The notes under the pieces: model-generated
Told to the model about the DNA's origin: nothing
Database searches by the model: none
Seen by the model: the letters and a program-made list of their open reading frames with translations, nothing else
Assembly: GCA_029379385.1 (NCBI GenBank)
Contig: CM055608.1
Coordinates: 30,254,350-30,318,349 of the forward strand
From: Quillaja saponaria
Lineage: Eukaryota > Streptophyta > Magnoliopsida > Fabales > Quillajaceae
Reading direction: 5' to 3'
DNA length: 64,000 bases
Part shown: piece after piece, positions 11,801 to 23,871 of the stretch
How positions within the stretch are numbered: position 1 is the first letter of the stretch
How the letters are laid out: each line of letters starts with the position of its first letter
Position numbers and translations under genes: made by a program

Positions 11801-13901
11801 TAACGATCTTAAAAAAGATAATCAGAGTATGAAAAGAACACATAATTTATGAATGAGAGAGAAGAAAAATAAGATAATCATCATCGACGTAGTCCCAAAA
11901 TTTTGATGGACTCAAATCTAGCTCTCCGACTAGTAAAATTGATTTTTATATTTTATGTATATGCTGTGTTCTTTAGTTTGAGAAGAATACAGGAAAGGGC
12001 CACTGATTTTTATATTTATTTAAGTAGATTGAAGGATAATTTAGTTAATTGATTCTTTTCAATATTGAACAGGGCACTCTATATATTTTCATATCTAGTT
12101 TGTAAGATGTTAAAAAGATTAAAGATGATCAGGTAAAATAATTAAAGCTGATATTTTTATTTTATTTTTTAAAAAAGTTGCATCTTACAAAAACCTTACT
12201 ACCTTAGTCCAAAAGCTAATCAACCCCAAAGAATGGAGCAAAAGCCTAACCAAACAAGCACTATATATATATTTCACATGCCTTTACCTTTGTCATTTTC
12301 TTCATTCATTTATCATTTCTATTTAATTTTCCTTCACTTTACCTCTCATGTTAGCCGGTCCTTCTTGGACCATGTCAACTAATTATAACCTACCAAAGGG
12401 TTAGATTATTTGCCAGTTTACATGTGCCAAACATAAAATATATAATATCATATTGGATTAGGATTACTTAGTATACTCACAAAACGTGATTTAAGTGATA
12501 AAACACGTTTGAGCTCAACAATTAAGAGGTCTCTACAATATCACGAATTCGAGCTCGCAAGAAAATATTCATAGAAAGGAACAACTATGAACCTATAACG
12601 AAATTAAACCCACACTAAAAAGATATAATAATACTCATGGAAACAAAAAAAAAAAAAAAAAAAAAAATTACTTTGTGTGTGTATATATATATATATATAT
12701 ACCATTTCATTTTTTTTATGTTAGATTTGAAAGCAATAATGCACTTTTTATAATTATAATATAATAATTATTAAGAGTAATTATTCATATACTTATATAA
12801 CAAGGTAGCTTTCTAACATTTGATTTTGTCCAATGTAATGTGGATTATTGATGTGATGATAGGGTTAATTATTAAATTGTCTCCCTTGTGTCGCTTTAGA
12901 ATCTTTTCATGTCAACGTGAGAATATTCTCATACCAAAATATATAAAACTATTGCGTGTAATTTGTTTTGAAGTTAACAACTTTTACTTACCAAGACTAC
13001 AAGTAAGTTTAGCATATCTAATAGACAAAAAATTAAGATTTTCTGATTGGCCTTTTACTTACCAAACGGCTGCATGTAATTAAGAGGTTGTTTGGATTCT
13101 GCATTGAAAGAAAACTTGTACAGATATATAAATTAATTTACCATACTAATAATGTGCAAACGACAGTGCGTTTTTTGTGGACAACTTTCATTTAAATGGG
13201 GCATAGGTATGTAAGCTAGTTGTGACTTTGCAAGGGGCATGGAAAATGGGAAAGTCAAAACATGTTTAATTTGACAAATATATAATGTTGATGATAATGT
13301 TTGACAAATTAATTAATTAATAATATCTTTCTACTTGTAATAATATAATTTTTAAAAAAATTATGCCCTTTAGTGAAGGATTGCAGGAATCTTATTAGTG
13401 GGGATTGGACATGTCTAGTTGCTATATAATAACCCTTTCAACCAGAAAAAAAAAAAAATATTGACAAATAATTATAAGTGATTTGTTAGTAAACTCAAAT
13501 TAGATGTAGAAAGGACATAACATTTCTTACCAAATATGTCATGATGATAATATTTAAGTACCAACAATAAAGTCTTTAATTGTACCAACTATCATAAAAA
13601 CACAAGAAGTACTCCAATACAATGACATTTTTAATTTCTTCTACAAATAATATCTAGCGTTTTTTAACTAAGCAATTTAAATTTATTATCAACAAATAAT
13701 AATTGATAACCAACTAAATTGGGACTAAATGATAACATAGGAATTATTTAAAATTGAAAAGTAATAATTGTCAATTCAAATTTCAAATATAAATAATGGC
13801 CAATCAAAATAGTCAATGTGCATTTATTACGTTAAGCTTTGTTCTCTTCCCCTTGACAGTACTCAGGTCATTTACTGTATTCAATTCAGACTCACAAAAA
13901 A
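8830..13901. other. AT-rich intergenic region
   Basis: No gene is supported here. The stretch holds poly-A and poly-T runs, TA microsatellites (for example 12680-12705) and SINE-like B-box remnants in reverse orientation near 11610-11660 and 12540-12570. The short open frames have no recognisable protein features. Confidence 0.6.
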
Positions 13902-13973
13902 GTCGTTGTAGTATAGTGGTAAGTATTACCGCCTGTCACGCGGGTGACCCGGGTTCGATCCCCGGCAACGGCG
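13902..13973 (+). tRNA. tRNA-Asp (GTC anticodon)
   Basis: A 72-base tRNA with acceptor stem GTCGTTG/CAACGGC, D-arm TAGTATAGTGGTAAG, anticodon loop CTGTCAC (anticodon GTC) and T-arm CCGGGTTCGATCCCCGG. No intron is present. It matches the standard plant tRNA-Asp as I remember it except for A instead of C at 13928, the first base of the anticodon stem, giving an A-G mismatch at position 27-43. It may be a functional variant or a slightly decayed copy. A T-run at 13977-13991 provides a Pol III terminator. Confidence 0.93.
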
Positions 13974-14002
13974 TTATTTTTGTCTTTTTTTTTCTTCTCT
14001 AA

Positions 14003-14205
14003 CTTGTTTAGAGCTGGGCCTATATCTCATTTTGGGCCGATATTGTAAACTATGAAAATAAGGATACAATTGTAATCTCGTCTAAATTTCATTTTTCAAC
14101 TTCGTTAGAGCTGGGCCTATATCTCTCCTTTTTGGGCCTGGTGCTGTAAATTATGAACATAAGCATAAAATTGTAATTTCGACTTGGTTAAAAAATCCAG
14201 TTGTC
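14003..14205. repeat. About 100-bp tandem duplication with TGGGCC motifs
   Basis: Two adjacent copies, starting near 14008 and 14107, each contain 'agctgggcctatatctc', a second GGGCC about 17-22 bases on, and a 'gtaaa(c/t)tatgaa(a/c)ata' tail. TGGGCC/T is the plant site II motif, common in promoters of housekeeping genes. No gene with that profile follows, so the role is unknown. Confidence 0.55.
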
Positions 14206-15386
14206 ATCTTCGTCTAAATTCCATGTTTCCACCATCTATGTCTTCCTCTTTCCATGACCACCTTCTCTGCCTTGTCTTGTCCTTCTAGGCCAAAAAAACA
14301 CAAAAATAATAATTAGGAATGGTTTTGCTTCATACTAGTTTCTTGTTTATATATTGAAAATTATCTATCTATTTAGGATGAATTGCAAGTTCACAAAATT
14401 CATTAACACACTTTCTATTTGTACAAAAACTCATCGTCAATATAATTATACATTTTCTTGACCTTTTTTATTTTATTTTGTATAAAGTATCTAAATAAAA
14501 ATCTGGTTTCTCATTTATATGACTTGGTAAAGAAAAAAAAAGTCATGAAAAGTAAAAGAAAATAACATCAATGACTTTTATTTTGGAGTGACCATTAAAC
14601 TTTTCTATATGAGAAGGGTTCTACCATTCCCCTTGAGGGAGGGAGTGGGAATGAAGGAGTGCATGAGGTTGTTGGGAGAAGCCATTATAAATTATATAAT
14701 TATAATTAAAAAAAAAAAAATGGTAAAATACCCTCAATTCTGATTTGCGGTATTGATTAATCATTAATCTCTCTCTCTTTTGGTATTGATAGCTGTCTTT
14801 TACTAAATTTGGTTAAAATACAAGTAATTTAAAATATTTGATATCAAAGGAAATAACATATTTTTATGATTTTTTTTGTTTTTTTTTGTTAGAGAAGGTG
14901 ATATATATATAAGAAGTTTATTTTGTATTTATAACAATGATTTTAATACTATATCATGAAGATTTTTTTTTTTCAATTCATCTTAATTACGGAATTTGTT
15001 AAAATAATTGTTAGAAATTATAATAGATGTTATAAAATTCCTATGTATATATCACCCTAACATAAGGGCACTTTAAAAAAGAAGATTAATTCAAATGATG
15101 ACTGCATTTAATACAAATTCAATGACATTTATCAAAATAGAGTAGGTGAAATGGAATTAATTTAATTTAATTTGTAATAAATGGTTGTTTTTCAGTTTTA
15201 ACCCAAAAAAAATGGAGAGTCAATTAGAAACCATCGTTAGTGCCGAAATCCAAGGCATACCCCTAGACAATATACACTAGCTAGTATGTATTTATATATA
15301 TATATATAGGAAGTAGAGCACTTCCTTTCATCTACCTCTCACTAATATTCACTACCATTTTCTCTTTTGTTTTGAGAAAAACAAAA

Positions 15387-16458
15387 ATGGCGATCAAGTT
15401 ACATTCTCTTCCAATGTCCACATGTGGTGCCCGTGCAATGTTCGCTCTCCACTGAGAAAAATATTGATTTTGAGCTTGTTCCTGTCAATCTTACTGCTGG
15501 TGAACACAAGCAGCCTCCTTTTCTTTCCAAGAATGTGAGTTTTTAATTTTATTTATGCATTCTATGTTCACCAATCTCATTGTTCTACTAGTTTTTCTTA
15601 GTCAATCAATTGGTAAAATCTTTCTTTTTAGATATATAATAATTTATTATTTGATTTATTATCAGTCTTTGTCCTTTTGATATAGATTGTTTATATCTCA
15701 ATTCCGATTATTGATATTTTACTTACACATATATTGCAGCCCTTTGGTCAGATTCCAGTGCTAGAAGATGGTGATCTTACCCTTTTTGGTATGTTTCCCA
15801 TCTCATCCTTTTAATTGTTCAGATTTGTAAGTAGTTTGGAACTTATTTTACTTAATTACCCTTATATGGTATAAGATCAATCCACAACATTGATTTGTAC
15901 AATTAATTAATTCTTCTTTCTTTTTTATCTAATAGATTTCAGTAAAATTTCTGTCCTTCCTTGACATCATATGCTCTAATGTTTTAATCTATAAAACAGA
16001 GTCAAGGGCAATTACACAATATGTGGCTGAAAAATACAAAGAGAAAGGCACTGATCTGGATTAGGCAGAATAACATAAAAGAAGCTGCATTGGTGAAGGT
16101 ATGGATGGAGGTTGAAGCACACACATTCAACCCAGTAGTGTCACCAATTGTATACCAGTACTTCATAGCCCCTCTTTATGGTTCGAAAACTGACCAATCA
16201 ATCATAGACGCTAATGTCGAGAAGTTCAAGGGTGTGCTTGATGTGTATGAGGCTAAGCTATGCAAAACTAAGTATCTTGCTGGTGATTTTTATAGCCTTG
16301 CTGATCTTCATCACATCTCTTACCTTCACTACTTCATGAAGACTCCATGGTCTTCAGTTGTGAATGAACGTCCCCATGTTAAGGCTTGGTGGGATGATAT
16401 CACTTCTAGGCCTTCTTACATCAAAGTTGCTCCTGGCTTGAAATTTGGTGACAACTGA
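15387..16458 (+). pseudogene. GSTF13-like glutathione S-transferase pseudogene (psi-A)
   Basis: Three exons with intact splice sites are visible: 15387-15534, 15740-15788 and 16000-16458. The encoded protein resembles GSTF13-type phi GSTs: start MAIKLHSLPMSTCGAR with the active-site serine region, PFGQIPVLEDGDLTLF in exon 2, KVWMEVEAHTFNP in the C-terminal domain and an end PGLKFGDN. Two single-base insertions break it. One, just before 15453, makes TGA the 23rd codon. A second, at about 16058-16059, gives TAG at 16062 in the exon-3 entry frame. Between and after the lesions the family sequence continues well, so decay is recent, or the two bases are assembly errors. It differs clearly from the other array members and is probably an older paralogue at the array edge. 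Confidence 0.85.
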
Positions 16459-16499
16459 TCAGAGTTTTGAGAAAGGGATTCTAATTAGCCCTTATAATA

Positions 16500-18297
16500 T
16501 ATTATTGATGAAGAACTTTGAGAATATTATTGTGGATCCCTGCTTTATGAATGCTTTATAATAAGTGAATTATATATATATATGAACACTTTTTTCTTCT
16601 TGTTTGGGTTTTTTTTTTCCCAATCATAATCGGACTACGTTTCCAGTACATGAGTTTGATGGATATAAGAAAATATATTTATGCTTTTTTTCTATACTTC
16701 TTACTCTTGAATTTTTACTAGTAAAATTTTTATAAATTTTATAATTTTTGAGAATAATTTATTTTTATCATAAATTCATTGAACAACATATACTCCGTGA
16801 AATTAAAAAAAAATGGAACAAATTCAACTTTCTCTTTTTTGTGTTACCTAATTGAAAAAATGTCACTTTCTGGTGTCACCTAATTGAAAATATGTCATTC
16901 CCATACATTGTATAATGGATTAGACTTCATGATCTCATCATTTAACATGGTGGCTATATTTAATTTATTTTGCACGTTCAGTGTTGAAACATAGTCCTCA
17001 CATCTTCATGGAACCTAATCATATACTTTGTCATAAAATGCATCAATGTTGTCAAGTCACATCAGATTCCCGCTGGTATACAAATACAAACAAATTTCTT
17101 GCCATTTTCCATAAAAAAATTTCCCATTACGTATTCAATAATTTTTTTTTTTCTCAATCAGTTGTTAGTTTGACTTGTAACACATTTGAAAAAGAAATAA
17201 ATATTTGATTTGTCTCCCTTGAACACTTTTTTCTTGTTTGTTTGTTTTTATTTTTATTTTTTTATCATAGTTGGATATAATTAAATGAATATAAAACTCC
17301 TAATTACAGTTTGAAAAATAAAATAAAAGCAAAAAATAGAGGTGCCAAACCTTTTAGTAATATAATAAACTATACTAGGTTGATGAATAAAAATGTATGT
17401 TTATTTTTTCTACCTCTTAGGCTTTAAATGTTGTCAAATAAAATTTTCATAAATTTTATAATTTTTATGATTGTAAGTCTATTTTTGATTGTAAATTCTC
17501 AAACAATACCTATTTTTAAAACCAAAAAGTAAAATGGAACAAATGGCATAAATAATGTTATGCTTTTTATAGTATAATATCTAATATATTAAGTCCATTA
17601 ACTTGTAAGCTACAAAATTCTCATTTTTATGTTTTCACTTTTCAGTGAGATTTAAAACTTGTAAATAATGTTAATCTTTACAATATGATTCACTCAATTT
17701 TATTTAGACTAAATAATACTTTTAGTCCTTAATATTTAACCACAAAATTCAGTTTAGTTCCCATAACTCAAAAAATCAAATGTCATCCCTATAATTTGAA
17801 AACCAAATAAGGTGATTCCTATCATATCTTCAGTTAGATTTAACTTTACAGAGGTAATGTGGCATGTCATGCAGTTATAGACTACATTGACAAGTTTTTG
17901 TCACGTAATCCACTGTCGTTCTTTGGAATTTAAATCTTATCACATTTATCACGTCATCCTCCAGTCATTTCTCGATAATTAAATCAAATGATAATAATCA
18001 TATTGCATAATTTTTAAACCTATATGATTGACATTTTGACTTTTTAAATCACAGTACTAAACTAAATTTTGATTAAACTATAAAAATTGAAAATGTAATT
18101 TAGTCATTTATTTATTAAAGCTTTGGACAAATTTTTTGAAATAGTCCTCCAACTTTATTGATTGACAAATGGAACGTCAGATCTTGGAAAGTTAGGTGTA
18201 ACGTTAATCAGGGGATCAAATAAAAAAAAAACTGTGAAATCATATCAATAGACAATAGTACTTACCACTTCATTAAAAATCTACTGCTAATTCACAT
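16500..18297. repeat. GST spacer repeat R1
   Basis: This is the 3' flank of psi-A plus a spacer block that recurs at 18298-19445, 23776-25075 and, shortened, 29262-29570. Anchors are 'aacatggtggc' at 16944, 'gaacaaatggcataaata' at about 17535 and 'tctactgctaattcac' near 18280. A region at about 17700-18130 has a 'gactaaat...tttagtcc' style seen in non-autonomous DNA elements and is absent from R3. No gene is supported. Confidence 0.7.
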
Positions 18298-19445
18298 ATA
18301 TTGTGTAATGGATTAGACTTCTCATCATTTATCTGTTATCACCGTAATGTCAAAAATATAACATGGTGGCCATATTTAATTTATATTACATGTTCAATGT
18401 GAAACAAAGTCCTCACATCTTCATGGAGCCTAATCTTATACTTGTCATAAAATGCTTCAATATTTTGTCAACTCACATCAGATTCCCGGTTGCATACAAA
18501 TATATACAATCAAATTGTTTGCCATTTTTCGTAAAATTTTCCCATGACGTATTTAAAAAGTTTTTTTTTTTTTATCTTTATTTTGATTAGTTACTAGTTC
18601 AACTTGTAAGACATTTAAAAAAGAAATAAAACCCCATTTGAGTTGTCTCCCTGAACACGTTTTTTCTTCTTGTTTGTTTTTTTTCCCTCATAATCGGACT
18701 AAGTTGCCTGAACTTAGTACTATAATTTAATGAATATAAAACTCCTAATTATAGTTTGAAAAATAAAATAAAAGCAAAAAATAAAGGTGCCAAACCTTTT
18801 ATTAATATCAGAAAATATAATATAATACGTGAGCTTGATGAAAAAAAATGTATGCTTATTTTTATTACTTCTTAGACTTTAAATGTTGTCAGATAAATTT
18901 TTTTTTTTTTTTTTTTTACAGTTTTGTTGTAGGTCTATTTTTGATCGTAAATTCTCCAACCAACACCTGTATTTTTGAAACCAAAAAGAAAAATGGAACA
19001 AATGGCATAAATAATGTCATGCTTTTATAGTATAATATCTAATATATTAAGTCCATTAACTTGTAAGTTACAAAATTCTCTTTTTTATGTTTTCACTTTT
19101 CAGTGAGATTGAAGCCTACAAGTTGTAAATAATGTCAATCTTTACAATTCGATTCACTCAATTTTATTTAGACTAAATCATACTATTTGTCCTTACTATT
19201 TAACCACAAAATTTAGTTTAGTCCCTCTAATTCAAAAAATCAAAAAATCAAAATGCCATGCCTATAATTTAGTTTAGTCTTTACTATTTAACGACATTGA
19301 CACGTGCAATTTACCGTCATTTTTTGATATTTAAATTTGATAATGAGAAATGAAATGTCAAATCAAACCTGAAAATCTTTGAAATCATATCAATAGACAA
19401 TAGCACTTACCACTTCATTAAAAATCTACTGCTAATTCAAAATGA
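18298..19445. repeat. GST spacer repeat R2
   Basis: Direct repeat of R1, offset by about 1.42-1.46 kb: the anchor 'acatggtggc' is at 18361 and 'gaacaaatggcataaata' at about 18995. It lacks most of the R1 insert at 17700-18130 but keeps a short piece of it at about 19170-19310. No gene is supported. Confidence 0.7.
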
Positions 19446-19911
19446 GCATGGGCTCAGCATTTGAGGAATGGAGGCAGTTGGCAAAGCACCAACAAAGATA
19501 AAGCCACCCAATTTCTATGATTCTTGTCTAGTTATAAAAATTGTCGCAACTGTTTTTAATATTCCAAATCCGAACAACGTGGAGCAGCTGGTTCTGTATT
19601 CCAATCTCGTTTTCATTATTTCTATTTTTAGATGATGGAATCGATTAATGAAGTTTCAACTTAATTGGTGACAGGTCTTGTGGTTACCTTTATGGTTTGG
19701 GTTTTCTTAGGCTTGAAAAGAAATGCCTTGGCAATTGGCATGCATAAGTATTAGTTAGGACATCATAGAGTGGCACTATCTCATGTAACTGCAATTCTCA
19801 TTCAAATACACTAGCAGCACGATATACTTTTATCTTAATTACAACATCCACAAATTAATTATTTTTCTTCTATATATGAAAATTGAAAATAGTTATAGCA
19901 ATTAAGCTAGA

Positions 19912-20746
19912 ATGGCGACTGTTCGCAAACTGTACGGCAGCCTGAATTCACCGGCCACCCTTAAAGTCATGGCATGCCTCTTCGAGCACGATCTCGAATT
20001 TGAGTTTGTTCCCATCAATCTTGATGCCGGAGAGCACAAAAAGAAACCATTTCTCTATTTGAATGTAAGTCTCGTTGTTTAATTTTCCGTTTATTAAGTG
20101 TGATTTAATTGTTGAATTGAAAGTTGTTTAGGCCTTATTGTTTTTATGTATGTGCAGCCATTTGGTCAAGTTCCAGTATTTGAAGATGGAGACACCAAGC
20201 AATTTGGTAAACAAAAATAACTTTAATTTGCTTTTTTCCATATTTTATATATCTGATTGAATAATATTCAAATTAATTAAATGTATAGAATCAAGAGCAA
20301 TAATAAGGTCTATGGCATACGCGTATGGCAAAGAAGGACAAGAGCTAATCTATTGGGATGCTAAGGAGCAAGCAATGGCGGCTGAATGGGTTGATGTGGA
20401 GGACCATCACTTTGAACCACCAGCTTCCAAACTGATCCATGAGCTGCTCACTAAGCCGAAGAAGGGTTTGTTTCCTAATGAGGAAGTGGTGGCTGAGGCA
20501 GAAGCTAAATTGGCTAAAGTTCTTGATGTCTATGAGTCTGTTCTTTCAAAGTTCAAGTATTTGGCAAGTGACAAGTACACCATTGCTGATGTGCTTCACC
20601 TCCCAAACTTGCATACCCTTATGGAAATACCTCAGGCTAAGAAGCTGATCGAGTCGCGCCCACAACTGAAGGTATGGTGCTCTCAGATCCTGGCTCGTCC
20701 TGCATGGTCCAAGGTCCTTCACATGAAGGAGGAAGCTCAAGTTTAA
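19912..20746 (+). CDS. Phi-class glutathione S-transferase, B-type (gene B)
   Basis: A cytosolic enzyme that conjugates glutathione to electrophiles, by family. Exons are 19912-20064, 20158-20206 and 20289-20746, all with GT-AG introns, giving 219 aa. The N-terminal thioredoxin-like domain starts MATVRKLYGSLNSPATLKV; Ser13 aligns with the catalytic serine of phi GSTs. The glutathione-binding stretch is PFGQVPVFEDGD followed across the intron by ESRAI. The helical C-terminal domain contains KVLDVYE and ARPAWSKV. Family context comes from eight related loci in the window. It has lost its expected downstream D-type partner: only D-like upstream sequence remains at 22684-22915. The substrate cannot be told. 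Confidence 0.93.
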
Positions 20747-21379
20747 TTAGTGGAAGATGTGCATCAAAAATGAAATGCAAAGAATGGTTTCTTTCACAAG
20801 TTATATTAAATTTTAAAAAAATGAAAGTATGTTTTTCTTTAATCTCATTTTATATACATGTCCTCATTAATTATTCAACAGCTTCATAAAGCCTTAATTA
20901 TTCAGCAATTTCATAAAGATGCTTGCAAAGGTAATTACTATTATATTAAAAGCATAATCAATAATATGATGAAATCTAATGCTAAAAAACAAAAACAAAC
21001 AAAAGGAAGAACATAAGATATATCAAGATTAGGATAAATATTGTCATCGTCTTAATAGAGAGATCGAAATTCACTATTATGTTAATTCTTGGAGAAAATA
21101 CAAGTGAAAAAATGAAATTAAATTTGTTTTCAGGTTTGCTCTCAGGTTGTAATTATTTATTCAACGAGTTGCACCATCAAATTTTGGTCCAACTAGATAC
21201 AAGGCAAACACAACCATTACTGTGGATACAACCATTATTGTGTTCAGTTTATACTTTAAAAATACATAAATCTTCTATATTGTTAGTGTTGATTTTTACT
21301 TTTCTTCCCTCTATAGTTGAAAAACAATATTAATATAATCAAACAAAATGAAAAGAAATCGCCTCTTTTTTTTAGTGGA

Positions 21380-22140
21380 CAGAGACGGTAATGACTGGGT
21401 CCGAGCTGGGCAGGACCCTGTAAATAAAACATATTAAGGACCCATCAGTTATTGGGCATACCCAGACCCAGACTCAGACACATAAGTCCGCCCAGGTACC
21501 TATTTTTTTAATTAAAAAATTGATTTTTAATTAAAAACTAATTCAACTTATTAATTAATTTAGCAAATAATTTATAGTACTAATTTTTCTTTAGAAAACT
21601 ACATGATTTACTGACCAAAATTAGGGAAGTATGATCCACGTGTTGTTTCAAATTTCTCTCATTTTCTTCTTTATTTCTCCAATTTCAAACTACAAAATGT
21701 AAATGATTATTACCATAATAAAAATGTCAAACTTAGAAGTAAAATTTACCAAAATTGATTCAAAATTATTATTATTACTCTTTTTTTTTTTTTTTTTGGC
21801 CAATGAATTGAAAGAAATACAAAATGTTGTGCACATGAAACTTGATTCTACGTTTGCTCATGATTATTTTTGAAAATTGAATTGATTATTATTATTTTTA
21901 ATTTTTTTTTATAATTTCTATGTTATCAATTAATCTCAATTTTGTTGTTTACCAAAATTTAAAAATTTGTTGTTTATCAAAATTTAGTTTTGATAAGTAT
22001 TTTAAATTACTTAATTAATCTATGCTAGAGATTTCAACATGTTTGGATTCTAGCATGTCATTGACAACATACAATAGAATTGTCGTAATCACAACAGACA
22101 ATACTTTCCGAATTATATAGTAAATCTTATGAACAAGAAG

Positions 22141-22171
<31 letters not shown>

Positions 22172-22680
22172 TGATATGTAAATTGTATAGTAAATCTTAT
22201 ACCAAATGAATACAATTTAAATTATATAGTCAAAAATCAACATTTAATAAAGTTATAAATGTCCCTGTACCTACTCTTCTAGCACAGTAATTAATGAGCA
22301 GGCAATTGTAAATGGGAGTTTTGTCTTTTGCATTAAACTAAGTTGCTAAATCACAATAGAATTGAAGTTATTATTTAGTTGTCTTTTGCTATATTATATA
22401 ATTTTTTTATATGCAATGTAGTTTAAATTATACAGTAAATCTTATATGACGAGAATTATACATAATTACTTTTTAACCTAAACATATGGTCTATTTTTTT
22501 TTTTCGTTAAAAAAAATGATATTGTTTATAAAAAGTGAAAACAAACTTTTTAATTATAATTATAATTTTTTTAAAATTTATTTTAGATTAAACGGGTATT
22601 CAAATTTTACCTAAATTCAACGACTAAAAATTAAAAATACCATATTTATGACCTATTACCTGACCCAATTGTCATTCCTA
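21380..22680. mobile_element. Putative non-autonomous hAT-like element
   Basis: About 1.3 kb present after gene B but missing from the equivalent places after genes C and E. It starts 'cagagacggtaatgactggg' and ends 'gacccaattgtcattccta', imperfect terminal inverted repeats. It is flanked by 8-base near-duplicates, ttagtgga (21372-21379) and ttgatgga (22681-22688), 6 of 8 matching. An 8-base target duplication and a CAG-start terminus fit the hAT superfamily. No transposase is present and the interior is AT-rich, with a TA microsatellite at 22145-22170. Confidence 0.45.
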
Positions 22681-22683
22681 TTG

Positions 22684-22915
22684 ATGGATTTGACTTGTCA
22701 CAATTTGCTTGTTATTACATAAGGTCTTTATATTTGTCAAGTCACGCCATTGTGTTGACAAATACCTAAAAATTTATTCACGTCACGCTGCAAAGGAAAC
22801 ATATGTGTATATATATATATATATATGTTGTCAAGTCCCATCCACCAAATCTATAGACGTCTTTATCAAAATTGACTTGTTCAATTGTTTAATAGACGTA
22901 TTTTTGATTTAACAT
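22684..22915 (+). promoter_or_regulatory. Stranded D-type GST upstream region
   Basis: This block is closely similar to the 5' flank of gene D (27785-28015): 'gtcacgcca', 'gtgttgacaa', 'ttgtcaagtccca', 'aaatctatagacgtctttatca' and 'gatttaacatg' occur in the same order. No GST exon follows it. It marks where a D-type gene of the first module should be. Confidence 0.7.
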
Positions 22916-23775
22916 GATAATTTATTTTGACGTGATTATCTCAATTATTTAAAATACATTATAACAATAATTTTACTGTATTCTTTTTAAATAACAATAA
23001 GATATATAATACATCGAAAGTTAACGATTAGGAATTTTATAAAAATAAAATATTATGTTTGAACATATTAATATAAAAAATTGTCAATAAATTTTTTAAT
23101 CATGAGACTTAGGACTGTAATTTTTAAAAGTTATGTTGATAATATGAGTATTGTGGAATCTTTTGATCTTTTTGGTTAATGAGACTTTGCTTTGTTTTTT
23201 TCAAACTAATTAGGATATTATGTTTGCTATTTTGTGACCCAATACATCTTTGTTGGATAATGTGTTATTGTAATAATAATTATTATTTTTATTGTGATAT
23301 GATTAATATTGTATGTGCACATATAGTCATATGACATGTTATTGCATTAAAATCTTAAGACATGGTGTCTGTCTTAAGTATGACGGTCTAAGGTTTGGTC
23401 CAATTAATAAAGGCTAGTAAGAGTTCATTTAGTTTATGTAATCATTTGGATAGTGCTCAAACACACCTCTTTGGGTTAGACGTGAATTTGTAGTTAGTGA
23501 AGGTTGAGTGTCTTAAAAAGTCTTTAATAGAAGGACTTTTAGGGTTTTATCATAAATAGGTTAAGTCCATTCTCCTCTCTCAGTCAGTGTATATTGCTCC
23601 AGAGCTGCTAGTAAATGGAGAGTACGGAAAGTAAGATCTACCTGTCTCATGATTCAATCATGACATGCTTAATTGAAGATTCATCTATTTTACTAATATG
23701 AATCAATCAGGTATACAAATATTTATAATTATTGTGATATAAATTCATGTATGTGATCTTGTAATTAACTTACAA
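22916..23775. other. Unclassified intergenic segment
   Basis: No gene is supported. About 23280-23720 has a less AT-biased composition than its surroundings and looks like an inserted foreign piece, but I find no terminal repeats or coding frame by which to classify it. Confidence 0.3.
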
Positions 23776-23829
23776 AACTTTGAGAATGTTATTGTGGATT
23801 TGTGCTATATGAATGCTTTAAATAAGTGG

Positions 23830-23871
<42 letters not shown>

